A DNA stretch of 64,000 bases from Flavobacterium sp. (GCF_027483985.1 NZ_JAIXTJ010000050.1:1-64000), one strand, 5' to 3'. Positions 9,175 to 20,685 are shown, counted from the stretch's first letter. Made by a program: numbers and translations. Notes: generated by a model from the letters alone, not told the origin.

Positions 9175-10266
9175 TTAGATATTTTTAGTCATTACTTTAA
9201 TGATTTTGTTATCAGGAAAAAACTCTTTTCCAACAACTTTCAAAATGGTAAATAACGGAATAGCAATGATCATTCCGGTAATACCAAATAACATTCCCAC
9301 TATCAAAATCACAAGAAAAATTTCTAAAGGATGCGAATTTACACTTTTAGAAAAGATAATGGGTGAGGAGACATTGTTATCAATCATTTGAACAATGAAA
9401 AAACCTATGGTAACATAAATAGTTGTCGGAAGCGTTACGGTTTGAAAATCGCTATTAATGGTGCTTAACATCGTTAATATTCCTGCCAAAACCGAACCGA
9501 TTAATGGACCGATGTACGGAATTATATTTAGAATTGCGCACAGAAAGGCTATTACAAAGGCATTTTCAACTCCAAAAATTAATAATACAATTAAATATAA
9601 AATACAAATTATGGTCAGCTGAATTAGTAAGCCAATAAAATAGCGTGACAGTAATTCTTTGATTTTGTAGATAGAATTCAAAATTTTATCCTCGTGATCG
9701 TCCGGAAGTACTTTCTTCGCTCCAACGATGAATTGTACTTTATCTTTCAATAAGAAAAAAGTTATGAAAAATACCGAAGCTAATCCTATTCCAAAACTAC
9801 TTATAGTATTGATTACAGAATTAAAAAAGTCTGTAAAAAAATTGAACTTTAACTTAGAGGTCAAGTCAGCTTCTTTAATCAACTTTTCAATATCAATGTT
9901 ATGACCGTCAAGATAAACTTTTAATTGACCATACAAACTAACTAGTCGTTGTTGAATTGAATCAGTATCTAATAAAGATAAATTATTCCCTTGTGAAGTA
10001 ATTAGTGGAACAAATAACAAAATCAGACCAATTAAAAAAGATAAAAAAATAATTAACGTTGCAACGACTGCAAGTGTATTTGAAAATTTCAACCTATTTC
10101 TAAAAAATTCAACAATCGGATTAGCTATTAAGGAAAGTATTATGGCAACAACTAAGTAAACCAATACGGTTTGTATTTGATAAATAAAGCAAAAAAGTAG
10201 CACTAAAGCTGCTAATAATAGTACTGCTCGTACAATTCCGTTTGCGATTATTTTTGAATTTATCAT
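9175..10266 (-). CDS. AI-2E family (PerM-like) membrane permease
   Basis: Polytopic inner-membrane protein with seven to eight hydrophobic segments and the family pattern of two N-terminal helices, a central soluble stretch (LVSLYGQLKVYLDGHNIDIE), then IIPYIGPLIGSVLAGILTML and the C-terminal EIFLVILIVGMLFGITGMII. Members have been linked to AI-2 export or Na+/H+ exchange; the substrate here is unknown. I chose the ATG at 10266 (MINSKIIANG). A longer in-frame start at 10338 would put 24 residues over the terminator of the upstream M43 gene. Upstream of the methyltransferase gene with a 26-nt gap. Confidence 0.88.
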   Translation of the reverse strand: MINSKIIANGIVRAVLLLAALVLLFCFIYQIQTVLVYLVVAIILSLIANPIVEFFRNRLKFSNTLAVVATLIIFLSFLIGLILLFVPLITSQGNNLSLLDTDSIQQRLVSLYGQLKVYLDGHNIDIEKLIKEADLTSKLKFNFFTDFFNSVINTISSFGIGLASVFFITFFLLKDKVQFIVGAKKVLPDDHEDKILNSIYKIKELLSRYFIGLLIQLTIICILYLIVLLIFGVENAFVIAFLCAILNIIPYIGPLIGSVLAGILTMLSTINSDFQTVTLPTTIYVTIGFFIVQMIDNNVSSPIIFSKSVNSHPLEIFLVILIVGMLFGITGMIIAIPLFTILKVVGKEFFPDNKIIKVMTKNI

Positions 10267-10296
10267 ACATTTTAATTTACCGAGTAAAAATATAAA

Positions 10297-10330
10297 AAAA
10301 ATCTCGTCCATAAAGATGAACGAGATTTTA
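10297..10330 (-). terminator. Terminator of the M43 metalloprotease gene
   Basis: Inverted repeat AAATCTCGT / ACGAGATTT closing a 14-nt loop, with a T-rich tail when read on the minus strand, located 20 nt past the protease stop codon. Confidence 0.8.
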
Positions 10331-10350
10331 AATTTCAAATAGAATTTATT

Positions 10351-11304
10351 TTAGTTTCTGAAAGAAGCTCTTGAACCACCAACAGCAAAAATAGCATCAA
10401 TTCTAGCTTTTTGTCCGTTAGAGAACATGTACATACCTCTATCATCAGTATAATCCATATAGTTCATAGTCATTTCAACAGGTGTACCAGAACAAGTACT
10501 TAAATGAGGATAAGCAGGAACACCGTAGTTAGGTTCGTTGTGCGTTGGAGTATCAGCAACTAAATCACTTCCACAAGTTGCATCACCCCAAATGTGACGT
10601 AAATTCATCCAGTGACCAACTTCGTGAGTTCCAGTTCTTCCTAAGTTGTAAGGTGCTGTAGCAGTACCTGTAGTTCCTAGGTATTTTGAATCAATCACAA
10701 CTCCATCTGTAGCAGATGATCCACCTGGAAATTGAGCATACCCTAGAATACCACCACCAATAGTACAAACCCAAAGATTCATTTTTGTTGTTGGTGAAAC
10801 TGGTGCTAAACCACCTTGATTAGTTTTTTTCATTGCATCTCTTGTTCCCCAAGAAGATTTAGTGGTTGACTTTCTAATAACTTGATCTAAAACAAAAGAA
10901 ATACCCACATTTGCTTTTACGCCTGAAAAGATGGCAGGAACTTGACTGAAATCAGAGTTTGTAGCATTAAAATCTTTGTTTAAAACATCAATTTGTGATT
11001 GAATTTGAGCCAATGAAATATTTTCCGCAGCAGTTCTGTACAATACATTAACTACTACTGGGATTTCAATTTTTCCGTTTACTAATCTGTAATTTGGATT
11101 GTTTTTAGTAAAGTTTTCTGTGAATGATTCAATTTCATTCATTCTTAAAGCCATTTCTGGATCTTCTTTTAATTGTCTTTCTAAAACTTCTTGTGAAGCA
11201 CAAAATCTTTGCGCTTGAGTGTTTTCAGATACTATTTTAGAATCTTCACTTTGACAAGAAAACAACATCGCCAATAAAGACGCTGATAAAAGAACTTTTT
11301 TCAT
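10351..11304 (-). CDS. M43 family (pappalysin-type) zinc metalloprotease, lipoprotein
   Basis: 317 aa. A lipoprotein signal with lipobox LLAMLFSC (Cys17) predicts a membrane-anchored envelope protease. The extended zinc motif HEVGHWMNLRHIWGD (HExxHxxxxxH) is near residue 228, and the Met-turn region VEMTMNYMDYTDD follows, both diagnostic of M43 metzincins. A pro-segment (~20-75) precedes the catalytic domain. There is no T9SS C-terminal domain, unlike many flavobacterial paralogues. Monocistronic: long AT-rich upstream spacer, own terminator. The substrate cannot be told. Confidence 0.93.
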   Translation of the reverse strand: MKKVLLSASLLAMLFSCQSEDSKIVSENTQAQRFCASQEVLERQLKEDPEMALRMNEIESFTENFTKNNPNYRLVNGKIEIPVVVNVLYRTAAENISLAQIQSQIDVLNKDFNATNSDFSQVPAIFSGVKANVGISFVLDQVIRKSTTKSSWGTRDAMKKTNQGGLAPVSPTTKMNLWVCTIGGGILGYAQFPGGSSATDGVVIDSKYLGTTGTATAPYNLGRTGTHEVGHWMNLRHIWGDATCGSDLVADTPTHNEPNYGVPAYPHLSTCSGTPVEMTMNYMDYTDDRGMYMFSNGQKARIDAIFAVGGSRASFRN

Positions 11305-11412
11305 AAATTATAGTTTTGGTTAATTAATAGTTACGCAATTTTATAACATATAAATTAAATAAAAAAATAATTTTAGCGATAAATTTTATTAAATCGATGA
11401 AATGCAAGCAAA

Positions 11413-12051
11413 TTAATTATTAAAAATGTAGTTTAAGATGTTAGCACCCATTTTTAAAGCTTTTTCACGTACTTCTTTTGGATCATTGTGAACATCGGCA
11501 TCTTCCCAACCATCACCTAAATCACACTCAAAGGTATACAACAACACCAATCGGTTGTTTTCAAAAATGCCATAGGCTTGCGGTCGTTTTCCTTCGTGCT
11601 CGTGTATTTTAGGCAAACCATTCGAAAAAATAAACGGTCCTTGAAAAATAGCGTGGCTTGACGGTAATTCAATTAAATTGCCATTCGGAAAAATTTTCTT
11701 AATTTCTTTTCTTATGAATTCATCCATACCAAAATTATCATCTATATGGAGAAAACCACCAGACAGTAAGTAATTTCTTAAATTCAAAATATCAGCATCA
11801 CTAAAAACTACATTGCCGTGTCCGGTCATATGAACAAATGGGTACGAAAATAAATCAGGACTTCCAGGCTCAACGGTTGCTGGTTTAGTTTTTATTTTTG
11901 TGTTAATAGCTTGATTGGTGAATTTTATCAAATTCGGTAAAGACGTCGGATTAGCATACCAATCGCCGCCACCGTTATATTTTAATAAGGCAATTTCTTG
12001 TGAATAAGAAATCGAAGTTAGTAACAGGAATGCAAAAAATATTTTTTTCAT
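11413..12051 (-). CDS. DUF4159 domain protein, exported
   Basis: 212 aa with a signal peptide (MKKIFFAFLLLTSISYS, cut before QEIALL). The remainder is the DUF4159 fold, a class I glutamine-amidotransferase-like domain: PFVHMTGHGNVVFSDADILN, then LLSGGFLHIDDNFGMDEFIR, and the tail GWEDADVHNDP. The function of this domain is not established. Last gene of a tight tsaD-rsmE-DUF4159 minus-strand operon, 5 nt after rsmE. Confidence 0.88.
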   Translation of the reverse strand: MKKIFFAFLLLTSISYSQEIALLKYNGGGDWYANPTSLPNLIKFTNQAINTKIKTKPATVEPGSPDLFSYPFVHMTGHGNVVFSDADILNLRNYLLSGGFLHIDDNFGMDEFIRKEIKKIFPNGNLIELPSSHAIFQGPFIFSNGLPKIHEHEGKRPQAYGIFENNRLVLLYTFECDLGDGWEDADVHNDPKEVREKALKMGANILNYIFNN

Positions 12052-12056
12052 AAGAG

Positions 12057-12761
12057 TTATTCGTTAAGTAAAACAACCGTATGACAAGCTACAACGGCTG
12101 CAGTTTCGGTTCTTAATCTAGTATTTCCCAAAGATATCGGAGTAAACTTGGTATCCAAAGCTAATTGTATTTCTTTAGTTGAAAAATCACCTTCCGGACC
12201 AATTAACAAAACAACATTTTCATCAGCTTTTAATTCGCTTTTAAGAGATTTCTTATCCGTTTCTTCACAATGCGCAATAAATTTCTGACCGCTAAAGTCT
12301 TTTTTGACAAATTCTTTAAAAGAAATTGGTTCGTTTAATTTTGGAATAAAATAATGCAAGGATTGTTTCATCGCTGATTCAATGATTTTTTGATACCTAT
12401 CAGTTTTTACCACTTTTCGTTCGGAATGGTCGCAAATAATGGGTGTGATTTCGTGAATTCCAATTTCGGTTGCCTTCTCTAAAAACCATTCATAGCGCTC
12501 GTTCATTTTTGTCGGAGCAACCGCCAAATGCAAGTGAAAACCAGAAGGTTCTTGCTTTTCAGAAGATACGATTGTAACCGTACATTTAGAGTCGGAAGCC
12601 AATGCAATTTCTGTTTTAAATAAATACCCCAATCCATTGGTTACAAACAAGATGTCACCTTCTTTTTTACGCAATACTTTAATAATGTGTTTACTTTCTT
12701 CTTTGTCAAAAACAAAAGAATCATCGGTTAAAGTAATGTTGGGATTATAAAATAATTGCAT
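12057..12761 (-). CDS. rsmE: 16S rRNA (uracil-1498-N3)-methyltransferase
   Basis: SPOUT-class enzyme that methylates N3 of U1498 in 16S rRNA. An N-terminal PUA-like domain (residues 1-70, ESKHIIKVLRKKEGD) is followed by the knotted SAM-binding domain with VLLIGPEGDFSTKEI and the C-terminal SLGNTRLRTETAA signature. 234 aa is normal. It is separated by one base from tsaD, so the two translation-related genes are almost certainly coexpressed. Confidence 0.96.
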   Translation of the reverse strand: MQLFYNPNITLTDDSFVFDKEESKHIIKVLRKKEGDILFVTNGLGYLFKTEIALASDSKCTVTIVSSEKQEPSGFHLHLAVAPTKMNERYEWFLEKATEIGIHEITPIICDHSERKVVKTDRYQKIIESAMKQSLHYFIPKLNEPISFKEFVKKDFSGQKFIAHCEETDKKSLKSELKADENVVLLIGPEGDFSTKEIQLALDTKFTPISLGNTRLRTETAAVVACHTVVLLNE

Positions 12762-12762
12762 C

Positions 12763-13785
12763 TTAAAATTCTATTCGTGCTTTAGATACCACAGTAGCAT
12801 TAGTAAATTTATTTTCTAAATATTTTTGGTAACCTACGATACCAATCATAGCTGCATTATCGGTGGTGTATTCAAATTTTGGTACAAATGTTTTCCAACC
12901 ATACTTTGCTTCGGCGTCTTTCAAAGTTTGTCTGATTCCTGAATTTGCTGAAACTCCGCCGCCAATTGCAATATGAGTAATGCCTGTTTCTGCAACGGCC
13001 ATTTTTAATTTCTCCATCAAAATCTCAATGATAGTATCTTGAATGGAAGCACAAATATCAGCTTTGTTTTCCTCAATAAAATTTGAATTTTCAGCAACGT
13101 TTTTCTGAATGAAATACAGAATTTGGGTTTTTAATCCTGAAAAACTAAAGTTCAATCCGTCGACTTTGGGTTTGGTAAATTTATATTTCTTCGGATTTCC
13201 TTCTTTCGCAAATTTATCAATTAATGGTCCGCCTGGATAGGGAAGTCCCATTATTTTTGCCGATTTGTCAAAGGCTTCACCAACGGCATCATCAGTAGTT
13301 TCACCAATAATTTCCATATCAAAAAATCCATTGACTCTAACAATTTGTGTGTGTCCGCCCGAAATTGTCAAGGCTAAAAAGGGAAATTCAGGTTTATCAT
13401 ATCCTTCTTCATCAATAAAATGGGCCAAAATATGGGCATGCATATGATTAACAGCAATAATGGGTATGTTTAAGGATAACGCCAATGATTTAGCAAACGA
13501 AGTACCTACCAAAAGCGAACCCATTAGACCTGGACCTTGTGTAAAGGCAATGGCTGAGAGCTGACTTTTTTCAATATTGGCTTTCTTCAAGGCGCTATCA
13601 ATCACAGGTACAATGTTTTGCTGGTGCGCTCTTGAAGCCAATTCAGGCACAACGCCACCATATTCTTCGTGAATTTTTTGACCAGCAACAACATTAGATA
13701 ATACTTTGTCATTTTTTAAAATAGCAGCGGCAGTATCGTCACACGAACTTTCAATTGCTAAAATATAAACGTCATTATTTATCAT
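12763..13785 (-). CDS. tsaD: tRNA N6-adenosine threonylcarbamoyltransferase TsaD
   Basis: Transfers the threonylcarbamoyl group to A37 of ANN-decoding tRNAs, working with TsaB/TsaE in the cytoplasm. ASKHA-fold ATPase: N-terminal ILAIESSCDDTAAAIL, metal-binding HMHAH (about residue 117), SGGHTQIVRV, FSFSGLKTQILYF and the C-terminal GGGVSANSGIR. 340 aa is the usual length. First gene of the tsaD-rsmE-DUF4159 operon, divergent from tamB across a 110-bp AT-rich spacer that must carry both promoters. Confidence 0.98.
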   Translation of the reverse strand: MINNDVYILAIESSCDDTAAAILKNDKVLSNVVAGQKIHEEYGGVVPELASRAHQQNIVPVIDSALKKANIEKSQLSAIAFTQGPGLMGSLLVGTSFAKSLALSLNIPIIAVNHMHAHILAHFIDEEGYDKPEFPFLALTISGGHTQIVRVNGFFDMEIIGETTDDAVGEAFDKSAKIMGLPYPGGPLIDKFAKEGNPKKYKFTKPKVDGLNFSFSGLKTQILYFIQKNVAENSNFIEENKADICASIQDTIIEILMEKLKMAVAETGITHIAIGGGVSANSGIRQTLKDAEAKYGWKTFVPKFEYTTDNAAMIGIVGYQKYLENKFTNATVVSKARIEF

Positions 13786-13895
13786 TAGGCATAATTTTTG
13801 AATTATATTTGAATAACCGTTATAAATCGATTATTTTTACATCGAATACAAAAGTAACTATTTTCGATGTTTGTTACTCATTGCCAAAATAAATT

Positions 13896-16800
13896 TTGAA
13901 AGAAAAAAAAGTAAATACACGTTTTAAAAAAATTAAGAAAATAATTCTAGGTATTTTCTTAACGTTATTGGTGTTGCTACTAGGTATTGGTATTGCGCTT
14001 TCACTGCCTTCTGTTCAAACCAAAATCGCCCATTATTTTACTGAAAAGCTCAACAAACAATATGGTACAGATATTTATGTAGAGCAGGTTGAAGTAACCG
14101 TTTTTGGTGGTGTGCAACTTAAGAAGGTGATGATTAAAGATGAGAAAAAAGACACTTTAATTTACGCCAAAAGGTTGGTAACATCCGTTCTTGATTCTAA
14201 AAAATTATTGGATGGTGAATTAATTTTCGGCACTATCAAGGCAGAAGAACTTATTCTAAACGAAAAAACATACAAAGGCGATAAAGATTCTAATTTTAAT
14301 AAATTCGTAGAAGCTTTTGATAACGGTAAACCTAAATCCAAACCATTTTTAATGACGGCTACCGAGGTTTTGCTAGTCAATTGTCGTTTTAGTCAACACA
14401 ATTATAATAGCAAAATCCCAAAGAATGTAGATTTTACCAAAATTAATGCTACGGCTTCCGATTTTAAAATTTTAGGTCCGAATGTTACTACTAACATTAA
14501 AAAAATGTCTTTTCAAGAACACCACGGTTTGTTTGTAGAGGATTTAAAAACAAAGTTTACTTACACCAAGCAAAATATCCGCCTAGAGGAAACTATGCTT
14601 AAAACTGCGGAATCTAATTTTGAAGGTGACGTGATTCTAAAATACGACAGAAAAGATTTTGCCGACTTTAACAACCGTGTAATTTTTGACGTTAATTCCA
14701 AAAAAGCTACTATTGCTTCTAATGATATCCGATATTTTTATGATGAATTAGGAAAAAACCAATTGTTTGATTTTAGCGGTAAAATTGATGGTACGTTAAA
14801 CAATTTGTATATCAAAAATTTAAAACTCAAAGATACAAGAAATTCTGAGATCAAAGGCGATGTGAATTTCAAAAATCTTTTTGCTAAAAAAGACCAAGGT
14901 TCGTTTTATATGAAGGGTTCTTTTGACAGAGTTACTTCAAGTTATGATAATCTAGTAAAACTTTTACCAAATGTTCTTGGTAAAAAATTACCTTCTTCTT
15001 TAAAAAAACTCGGTCAGTTTACAATCATTGGCGATGCCGAAATAACTACCAAAACAATTGAAAGTGATTTTAGTTTGCAAACCAAATTGGGTAATGTGAT
15101 CTCCAAACTTTCAATGTCAAATATTGACAACATTGACAATGCCAACTATGAAGGAAATATTGTTCTAGATAATTTTGATGTAGGAAGTTTTTTAAATCGA
15201 AAAGATGTAGGAAAGGTCTCGATGGATGTTGATGTGGATGGAAAAGGTTTTACCGAAAGATATTTAGACACTAAATTTTCTGGCGAAGTAAGTAGCATCA
15301 GATACAACGGATATACTTATAAAAATATTTTGGCCGATGGAAGTTTCAAAAAACCAATTTTCAAAGGTGCAATTAATGTAAATGATCCTAATTTATACTT
15401 TGATTTTGATGGTATTGTAGATTTGAGCAAAAAAGAAAATTTATATGATTTTCACGCCAAAGTGGATTATGCAAACCTTAAAAACTTAAATTTCATGTCT
15501 GATGCAGTTGCTGTTTTTAAAGGCGATGTGGTTATGAAAGTTTCGGGAAGCAACCTCAATAATATGAAAGGAGATGTTATAGTGACTAATGCCTCATATC
15601 AAAATACAAAAGACATTTATTTCTTTGATAATCTAACCATCAATTCAAGTTTTAATTCGGAAAACGAACGTACCATTTCTTTATATTCTCCAAATGAAGT
15701 TAATGGAAAAGTACAAGGTAAGTTTGATATCAATCAAATACCTGGAATGATTCAAAACTCTATTGGTAGCTTGTATACCAATTACAAACCCAATTTGTTA
15801 AAGAAAGGGCAGTATCTTAAATTTAATTTTACGGAGTTCAATAAAATAATCGAAATTTTAAATCCAGACATCTCTTTCAGTGAAGATGCTGTTCTTGGTG
15901 GAATAATTAAAAGTGATGATAATGATTTCAAATTAAATTTCACATCGACAACGATTGATGTTTTTGGAACGCATTTAGATAAAGTATTACTCGAAGTAGA
16001 CAATAAAAATCCATTGTACAATACTTATGTGCAAATGGACAGTATCAAAGTTAAAAATTATAAAATCAGAGATTTTTCTCTGATCAATGCAACATCTAAA
16101 GATACCTTATCCTTTCGAACAGAGTTTAAAGGTGGCGAAAAAGGAAATGACTTTTATAACTTGAATTTATACCATACTATTGATCAAAACAATCAAAACA
16201 TCGTGGGTTTTAACAAATCGGAAATGATGTTTAAGGATTATTTGTGGTACATCAATGAAGAAGAAAACGATAAAAATAAAATCATTTTTGATAAAAAGTT
16301 AAGCAGTTTTACCTTCGATGATATCATTGTTTCACACGAAAAGCAATCGGTTGCGTTAAAAGGTTTGATAAACGGAAAAACCGAAAAAGACATCCAACTA
16401 ACCTTTCACGATGTAAACTTAAATAAAGTCACACCCGATGTAAAGCAATTTAAATTTGATGGAAATTTAAATGGAGAAGTATATTTAAAACAGAAAAATG
16501 CGGTCTACCAACCCACAGCAAAAGTAGAGATAACCAATCTTTTAATCAACGAAAACGAATTGGGTAATTTAAACCTTGATATCGAAGGAAATAATGATTT
16601 TACCAAATTTAATATCGACTCTAAAATCGAAAATGAAAATTTCAAATCATTCGAAGCTGGCGGAAATCTTCAAATTGTCGACAAAACCACACTGATTGAT
16701 TTAGATTTAAATTTTCAAAATTTCAATTTAGGTGTTTTGGGTAATTTAGGAGGTGAAGTGTTGTCAAATATAAGAGGATTTGTATCTGGCAAAGCAAGTT

Positions 16801-18425
16801 TGAGTGGTGATGTTAATAATATCGATTACAACGGAAGACTGTTTGTTAATGATGCTGGCGTAACTATTCCTTATTTAAATGTGGATTATGCTCTTGAAGA
16901 CAACTCCATTATTGATGTGACTCAAAATAAGTTTATCATTCAACGAACTAAAATTTCAGACACTAAATTTAATACGCAAGGCGATTTAAAAGGATTTATC
17001 AAACACAAACAGTTTGGCGATTGGGAGTTAGATTTAAGTATTGATTCAGATAATATTGTAGCTTTAAATACCGAAGATAAAGAAGATGCAGCCTATTTTG
17101 GTAGGGCTTTCATCGACGGAAGTGCAACGATTAAAGGTCCAACCAATGGTTTAGAGATTAACGTCAATGCAAAATCTAAAAAAGGAACCGATATTAAAAT
17201 CCCTATCAACGATGCTTCTGCCGTGAGCGAAAACAACTATATCCAATTCTTGTCTAAAAATGAGAAAATGGGATTGAATACCAAGCAAACCGAATTCATT
17301 AGAAACTATAACGGACTTCAAATGAATTTTGAATTTGACATCACTACCGACGCTACTATTGAAGTGATTTTGGATAGAGATTCTGGTCACGGAATGAAAG
17401 GTAAAGGTAATGGCGGATTATCAATGCGAATTAATACACTCGGTAAATTTGAAATGTATGGTGACTTTACCATTTGGGAAGGTTCGTACAACTTTAAATA
17501 TGGTGGATTAATTGATAAAAAGTTTGATGTAAAAAAATTCGGATACATCGCTTGGACAGGAAATCCTTTTAATGCGACTTTAAATCTGCAAGCAGTTTCT
17601 AGAAATATTACGGCTAATCCTGCTGTATTAATTGATAACGCCTCGTTTAATAAAAAAATTCCTGTTGAAGTACTAATTGATTTAAAAGGAACGATCAATA
17701 ATCCTGATCCGGACTTTAATATCAACTTTCCAAACGTTAGCTCGGTGTTGCGATCTGAAATTGATACTAAATTAAGTGATAAAGATACCCGTCAAAAGCA
17801 AGCTCTTTATTTACTTTCTACAGGCGGATTTTTAAGTCCAGAAGGAATAAGTCAGTCACAACTTACGAACAGCTTTTTCGAAACCGCTAGCGGATTATTT
17901 GGAGATTTATTTAACGACAAAGACGGAAAATTAATTGTAGACGTCACCTACACTTCAGCCGATAGAACGTCGCTTAATCCCACAGACGGTCGAGTGGTTG
18001 CATCGGTGACTACTCAAATTAACGAGCGAATAACCATCAACGGTCGAGTAGGTGTGCCAACAGGTGGTGTTTCTGAAACGGCCATTGTGGGCAACTTTGA
18101 AGCACAATATCGTGTTAACGATGACGGAACTTTGAATTTAAGGATATTTAATCGTGAAAACGACATCAACTATATCGGACAAGGCATCGGTTATACGCAA
18201 GGCGCTGGTGTTTCTTACGAAGTAGATTTTGATACCTTCAAAGAACTAATTAATAAAATTTTTAGATCTAAAATTGATCGTGAAAAAAAACAACTAATCG
18301 AAAACCACGACGATTCCGAAATGCTTCCTGATTATATCCAAATGGATAAAGATAAGAAGGAAGAGAAAAAAGATACTACACCCGAAATAAGACCTAATAA
18401 TGAAGGAAAACCTGAAGACGATTAA
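13896..18425 (+). CDS. tamB: Translocation and assembly module protein TamB (DUF490)
   Basis: 1509-aa AsmA/VPS13-like bridge protein thought to move lipid, or help protein insertion, between inner and outer membranes. A single N-terminal membrane anchor (~residues 14-33, IILGIFLTLLVLLLGIGIA) is followed by a very long beta-rich periplasmic domain, and the C-terminal ~350 residues form the conserved TamB domain (GMKGKGNGGLSMRINTLG, FNATLNLQAVSRNITANP, LSTGGFLSPEGISQSQLTNS). The tail is charged Lys/Glu/Asp. It starts with TTG: no ATG fits ahead of the membrane segment. Divergent from tsaD; its terminator overlaps its 3' end. Confidence 0.93.
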   Translation: MKEKKVNTRFKKIKKIILGIFLTLLVLLLGIGIALSLPSVQTKIAHYFTEKLNKQYGTDIYVEQVEVTVFGGVQLKKVMIKDEKKDTLIYAKRLVTSVLDSKKLLDGELIFGTIKAEELILNEKTYKGDKDSNFNKFVEAFDNGKPKSKPFLMTATEVLLVNCRFSQHNYNSKIPKNVDFTKINATASDFKILGPNVTTNIKKMSFQEHHGLFVEDLKTKFTYTKQNIRLEETMLKTAESNFEGDVILKYDRKDFADFNNRVIFDVNSKKATIASNDIRYFYDELGKNQLFDFSGKIDGTLNNLYIKNLKLKDTRNSEIKGDVNFKNLFAKKDQGSFYMKGSFDRVTSSYDNLVKLLPNVLGKKLPSSLKKLGQFTIIGDAEITTKTIESDFSLQTKLGNVISKLSMSNIDNIDNANYEGNIVLDNFDVGSFLNRKDVGKVSMDVDVDGKGFTERYLDTKFSGEVSSIRYNGYTYKNILADGSFKKPIFKGAINVNDPNLYFDFDGIVDLSKKENLYDFHAKVDYANLKNLNFMSDAVAVFKGDVVMKVSGSNLNNMKGDVIVTNASYQNTKDIYFFDNLTINSSFNSENERTISLYSPNEVNGKVQGKFDINQIPGMIQNSIGSLYTNYKPNLLKKGQYLKFNFTEFNKIIEILNPDISFSEDAVLGGIIKSDDNDFKLNFTSTTIDVFGTHLDKVLLEVDNKNPLYNTYVQMDSIKVKNYKIRDFSLINATSKDTLSFRTEFKGGEKGNDFYNLNLYHTIDQNNQNIVGFNKSEMMFKDYLWYINEEENDKNKIIFDKKLSSFTFDDIIVSHEKQSVALKGLINGKTEKDIQLTFHDVNLNKVTPDVKQFKFDGNLNGEVYLKQKNAVYQPTAKVEITNLLINENELGNLNLDIEGNNDFTKFNIDSKIENENFKSFEAGGNLQIVDKTTLIDLDLNFQNFNLGVLGNLGGEVLSNIRGFVSGKASLSGDVNNIDYNGRLFVNDAGVTIPYLNVDYALEDNSIIDVTQNKFIIQRTKISDTKFNTQGDLKGFIKHKQFGDWELDLSIDSDNIVALNTEDKEDAAYFGRAFIDGSATIKGPTNGLEINVNAKSKKGTDIKIPINDASAVSENNYIQFLSKNEKMGLNTKQTEFIRNYNGLQMNFEFDITTDATIEVILDRDSGHGMKGKGNGGLSMRINTLGKFEMYGDFTIWEGSYNFKYGGLIDKKFDVKKFGYIAWTGNPFNATLNLQAVSRNITANPAVLIDNASFNKKIPVEVLIDLKGTINNPDPDFNINFPNVSSVLRSEIDTKLSDKDTRQKQALYLLSTGGFLSPEGISQSQLTNSFFETASGLFGDLFNDKDGKLIVDVTYTSADRTSLNPTDGRVVASVTTQINERITINGRVGVPTGGVSETAIVGNFEAQYRVNDDGTLNLRIFNRENDINYIGQGIGYTQGAGVSYEVDFDTFKELINKIFRSKIDREKKQLIENHDDSEMLPDYIQMDKDKKEEKKDTTPEIRPNNEGKPEDD

Positions 18426-18437
18426 TTCAGGTTTTTT
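18407..18437 (+). terminator. tamB terminator overlapping its stop codon
   Basis: 9-bp stem AAACCTGAA / TTCAGGTTT followed by T8. The left arm is in the last tamB codons and the TAA stop forms the end of the 9-nt loop. Confidence 0.85.
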
Positions 18438-18581
18438 TTATGGAATTCGCAATTTACATTCTTGATAACTCAAAACTTATCAACGAAAACGATTGAATTT
18501 CACGTATTTTATCATATTGGTAAAAATCTCCTTACTTATATGCTTATTCTTTGCTAAATTTACATTTTAAAACATAAAATT

Positions 18582-19568
18582 ATGTCAAAAACGATAAAAA
18601 AAATAGGTGTATTGACCTCTGGTGGTGACTCGCCAGGAATGAATGCAGCTATTCGTTCTGTTGTTAGAACTTGTGCCTTCCACAACATTGAATGTGTCGG
18701 AATTTATAGAGGTTACCAAGGAATGATAGAAGGTGATTTTAAAGAAATGGGACCACGTTCTGTAAATAATATTGTCAATAAAGGAGGAACAATTTTAAAA
18801 TCAGCGCGCTCTAAAGAATTCATGACGTTAGAAGGACGCAAAAAAGCACACGAAAATCTGGTTGCTAGCGGCATCGATGCGTTAGTAGTGATTGGTGGTG
18901 ACGGGTCTTTTACAGGTGCTGAAGTTTTTAACAACGAATTCGGATATCCAGTAATGGGTATTCCTGGTACTATTGATAATGATATTTTTGGTACTAGTCA
19001 CACTTTAGGTTTCGATACAGCGCTAAATACGGTTGTAGATTGCATTGATAAAATTCGCGACACAGCTAGTTCACACAACCGTCTGTTCTTAGTAGAAGTT
19101 ATGGGACGTGATGCCGGACACATCGCACTTAACGCCGGAATTGGTGCTGGAGCAGAAGAAATTTTAATTCCAGAAGAAGATTTAGGTTTAGAACGTCTTC
19201 TAGAATCATTACGTAAAAGTAAAGCATCAGGAAAATCTTCTAGTATCGTTGTAATTGCTGAAGGTGATAAAATTGGTAAAAACGTTTTCGAACTAAAAGA
19301 TTATATCGAAGAAAACTTTCCAGAATACGATATCAGAGTTTCGGTTTTAGGTCACATGCAAAGAGGTGGTTCGCCTTCTTGTTACGACAGAGTTTTAGCA
19401 AGTAGACTTGGCGTGAAAGCGGTAGAATCTATTCTTGAAGGAAAATCTAATTATATGGTAGGTATTTTAAATGATAAAGTTGCCTTAACGCCATTAGAAC
19501 AAGCCATCAAAGGTCATTCTGAAATTGATAGAGAATTATTAAGAGTGTCAGATATTATGACAACATAA
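18582..19568 (+). CDS. pfkA: 6-phosphofructokinase
   Basis: ATP-dependent PfkA: fructose 6-phosphate to fructose 1,6-bisphosphate, the committed glycolytic step. N-terminal GVLTSGGDSPGMNAAIRSVV (ATP site), GGDGSFTGA (Mg-ATP), GIPGTIDNDIFGT with the catalytic Asp, VEVMGRDAGHIALNAG (sugar phosphate site) and GHMQRGGSPSCYDR. The Gly in GGDGS is the ATP-type residue rather than the PPi-type Asp. 328 aa is normal. Followed after 99 nt by gap on the same strand. Confidence 0.98.
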   Translation: MSKTIKKIGVLTSGGDSPGMNAAIRSVVRTCAFHNIECVGIYRGYQGMIEGDFKEMGPRSVNNIVNKGGTILKSARSKEFMTLEGRKKAHENLVASGIDALVVIGGDGSFTGAEVFNNEFGYPVMGIPGTIDNDIFGTSHTLGFDTALNTVVDCIDKIRDTASSHNRLFLVEVMGRDAGHIALNAGIGAGAEEILIPEEDLGLERLLESLRKSKASGKSSSIVVIAEGDKIGKNVFELKDYIEENFPEYDIRVSVLGHMQRGGSPSCYDRVLASRLGVKAVESILEGKSNYMVGILNDKVALTPLEQAIKGHSEIDRELLRVSDIMTT

Positions 19569-19664
19569 ACAGTTTATAGTAAATGGTTTTTTAGTGAATT
19601 GTTCTTGCAATTAACTAGTAACCAACAACTATGAACGATAAACAATAAACAATAAACAAAGTAA

Positions 19665-20675
<1,011 letters not shown>

Positions 20676-20685
20676 TATTAAAATG

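Noticed and set aside
10267..10338. N-terminal extension of the AI-2E-type permease
   Set aside because: It spans the terminator of the preceding gene, and the internal ATG fits the membrane topology.
17387..17725. 112-codon minus-strand ORF inside tamB
   Set aside because: Shadow frame of a long coding gene.
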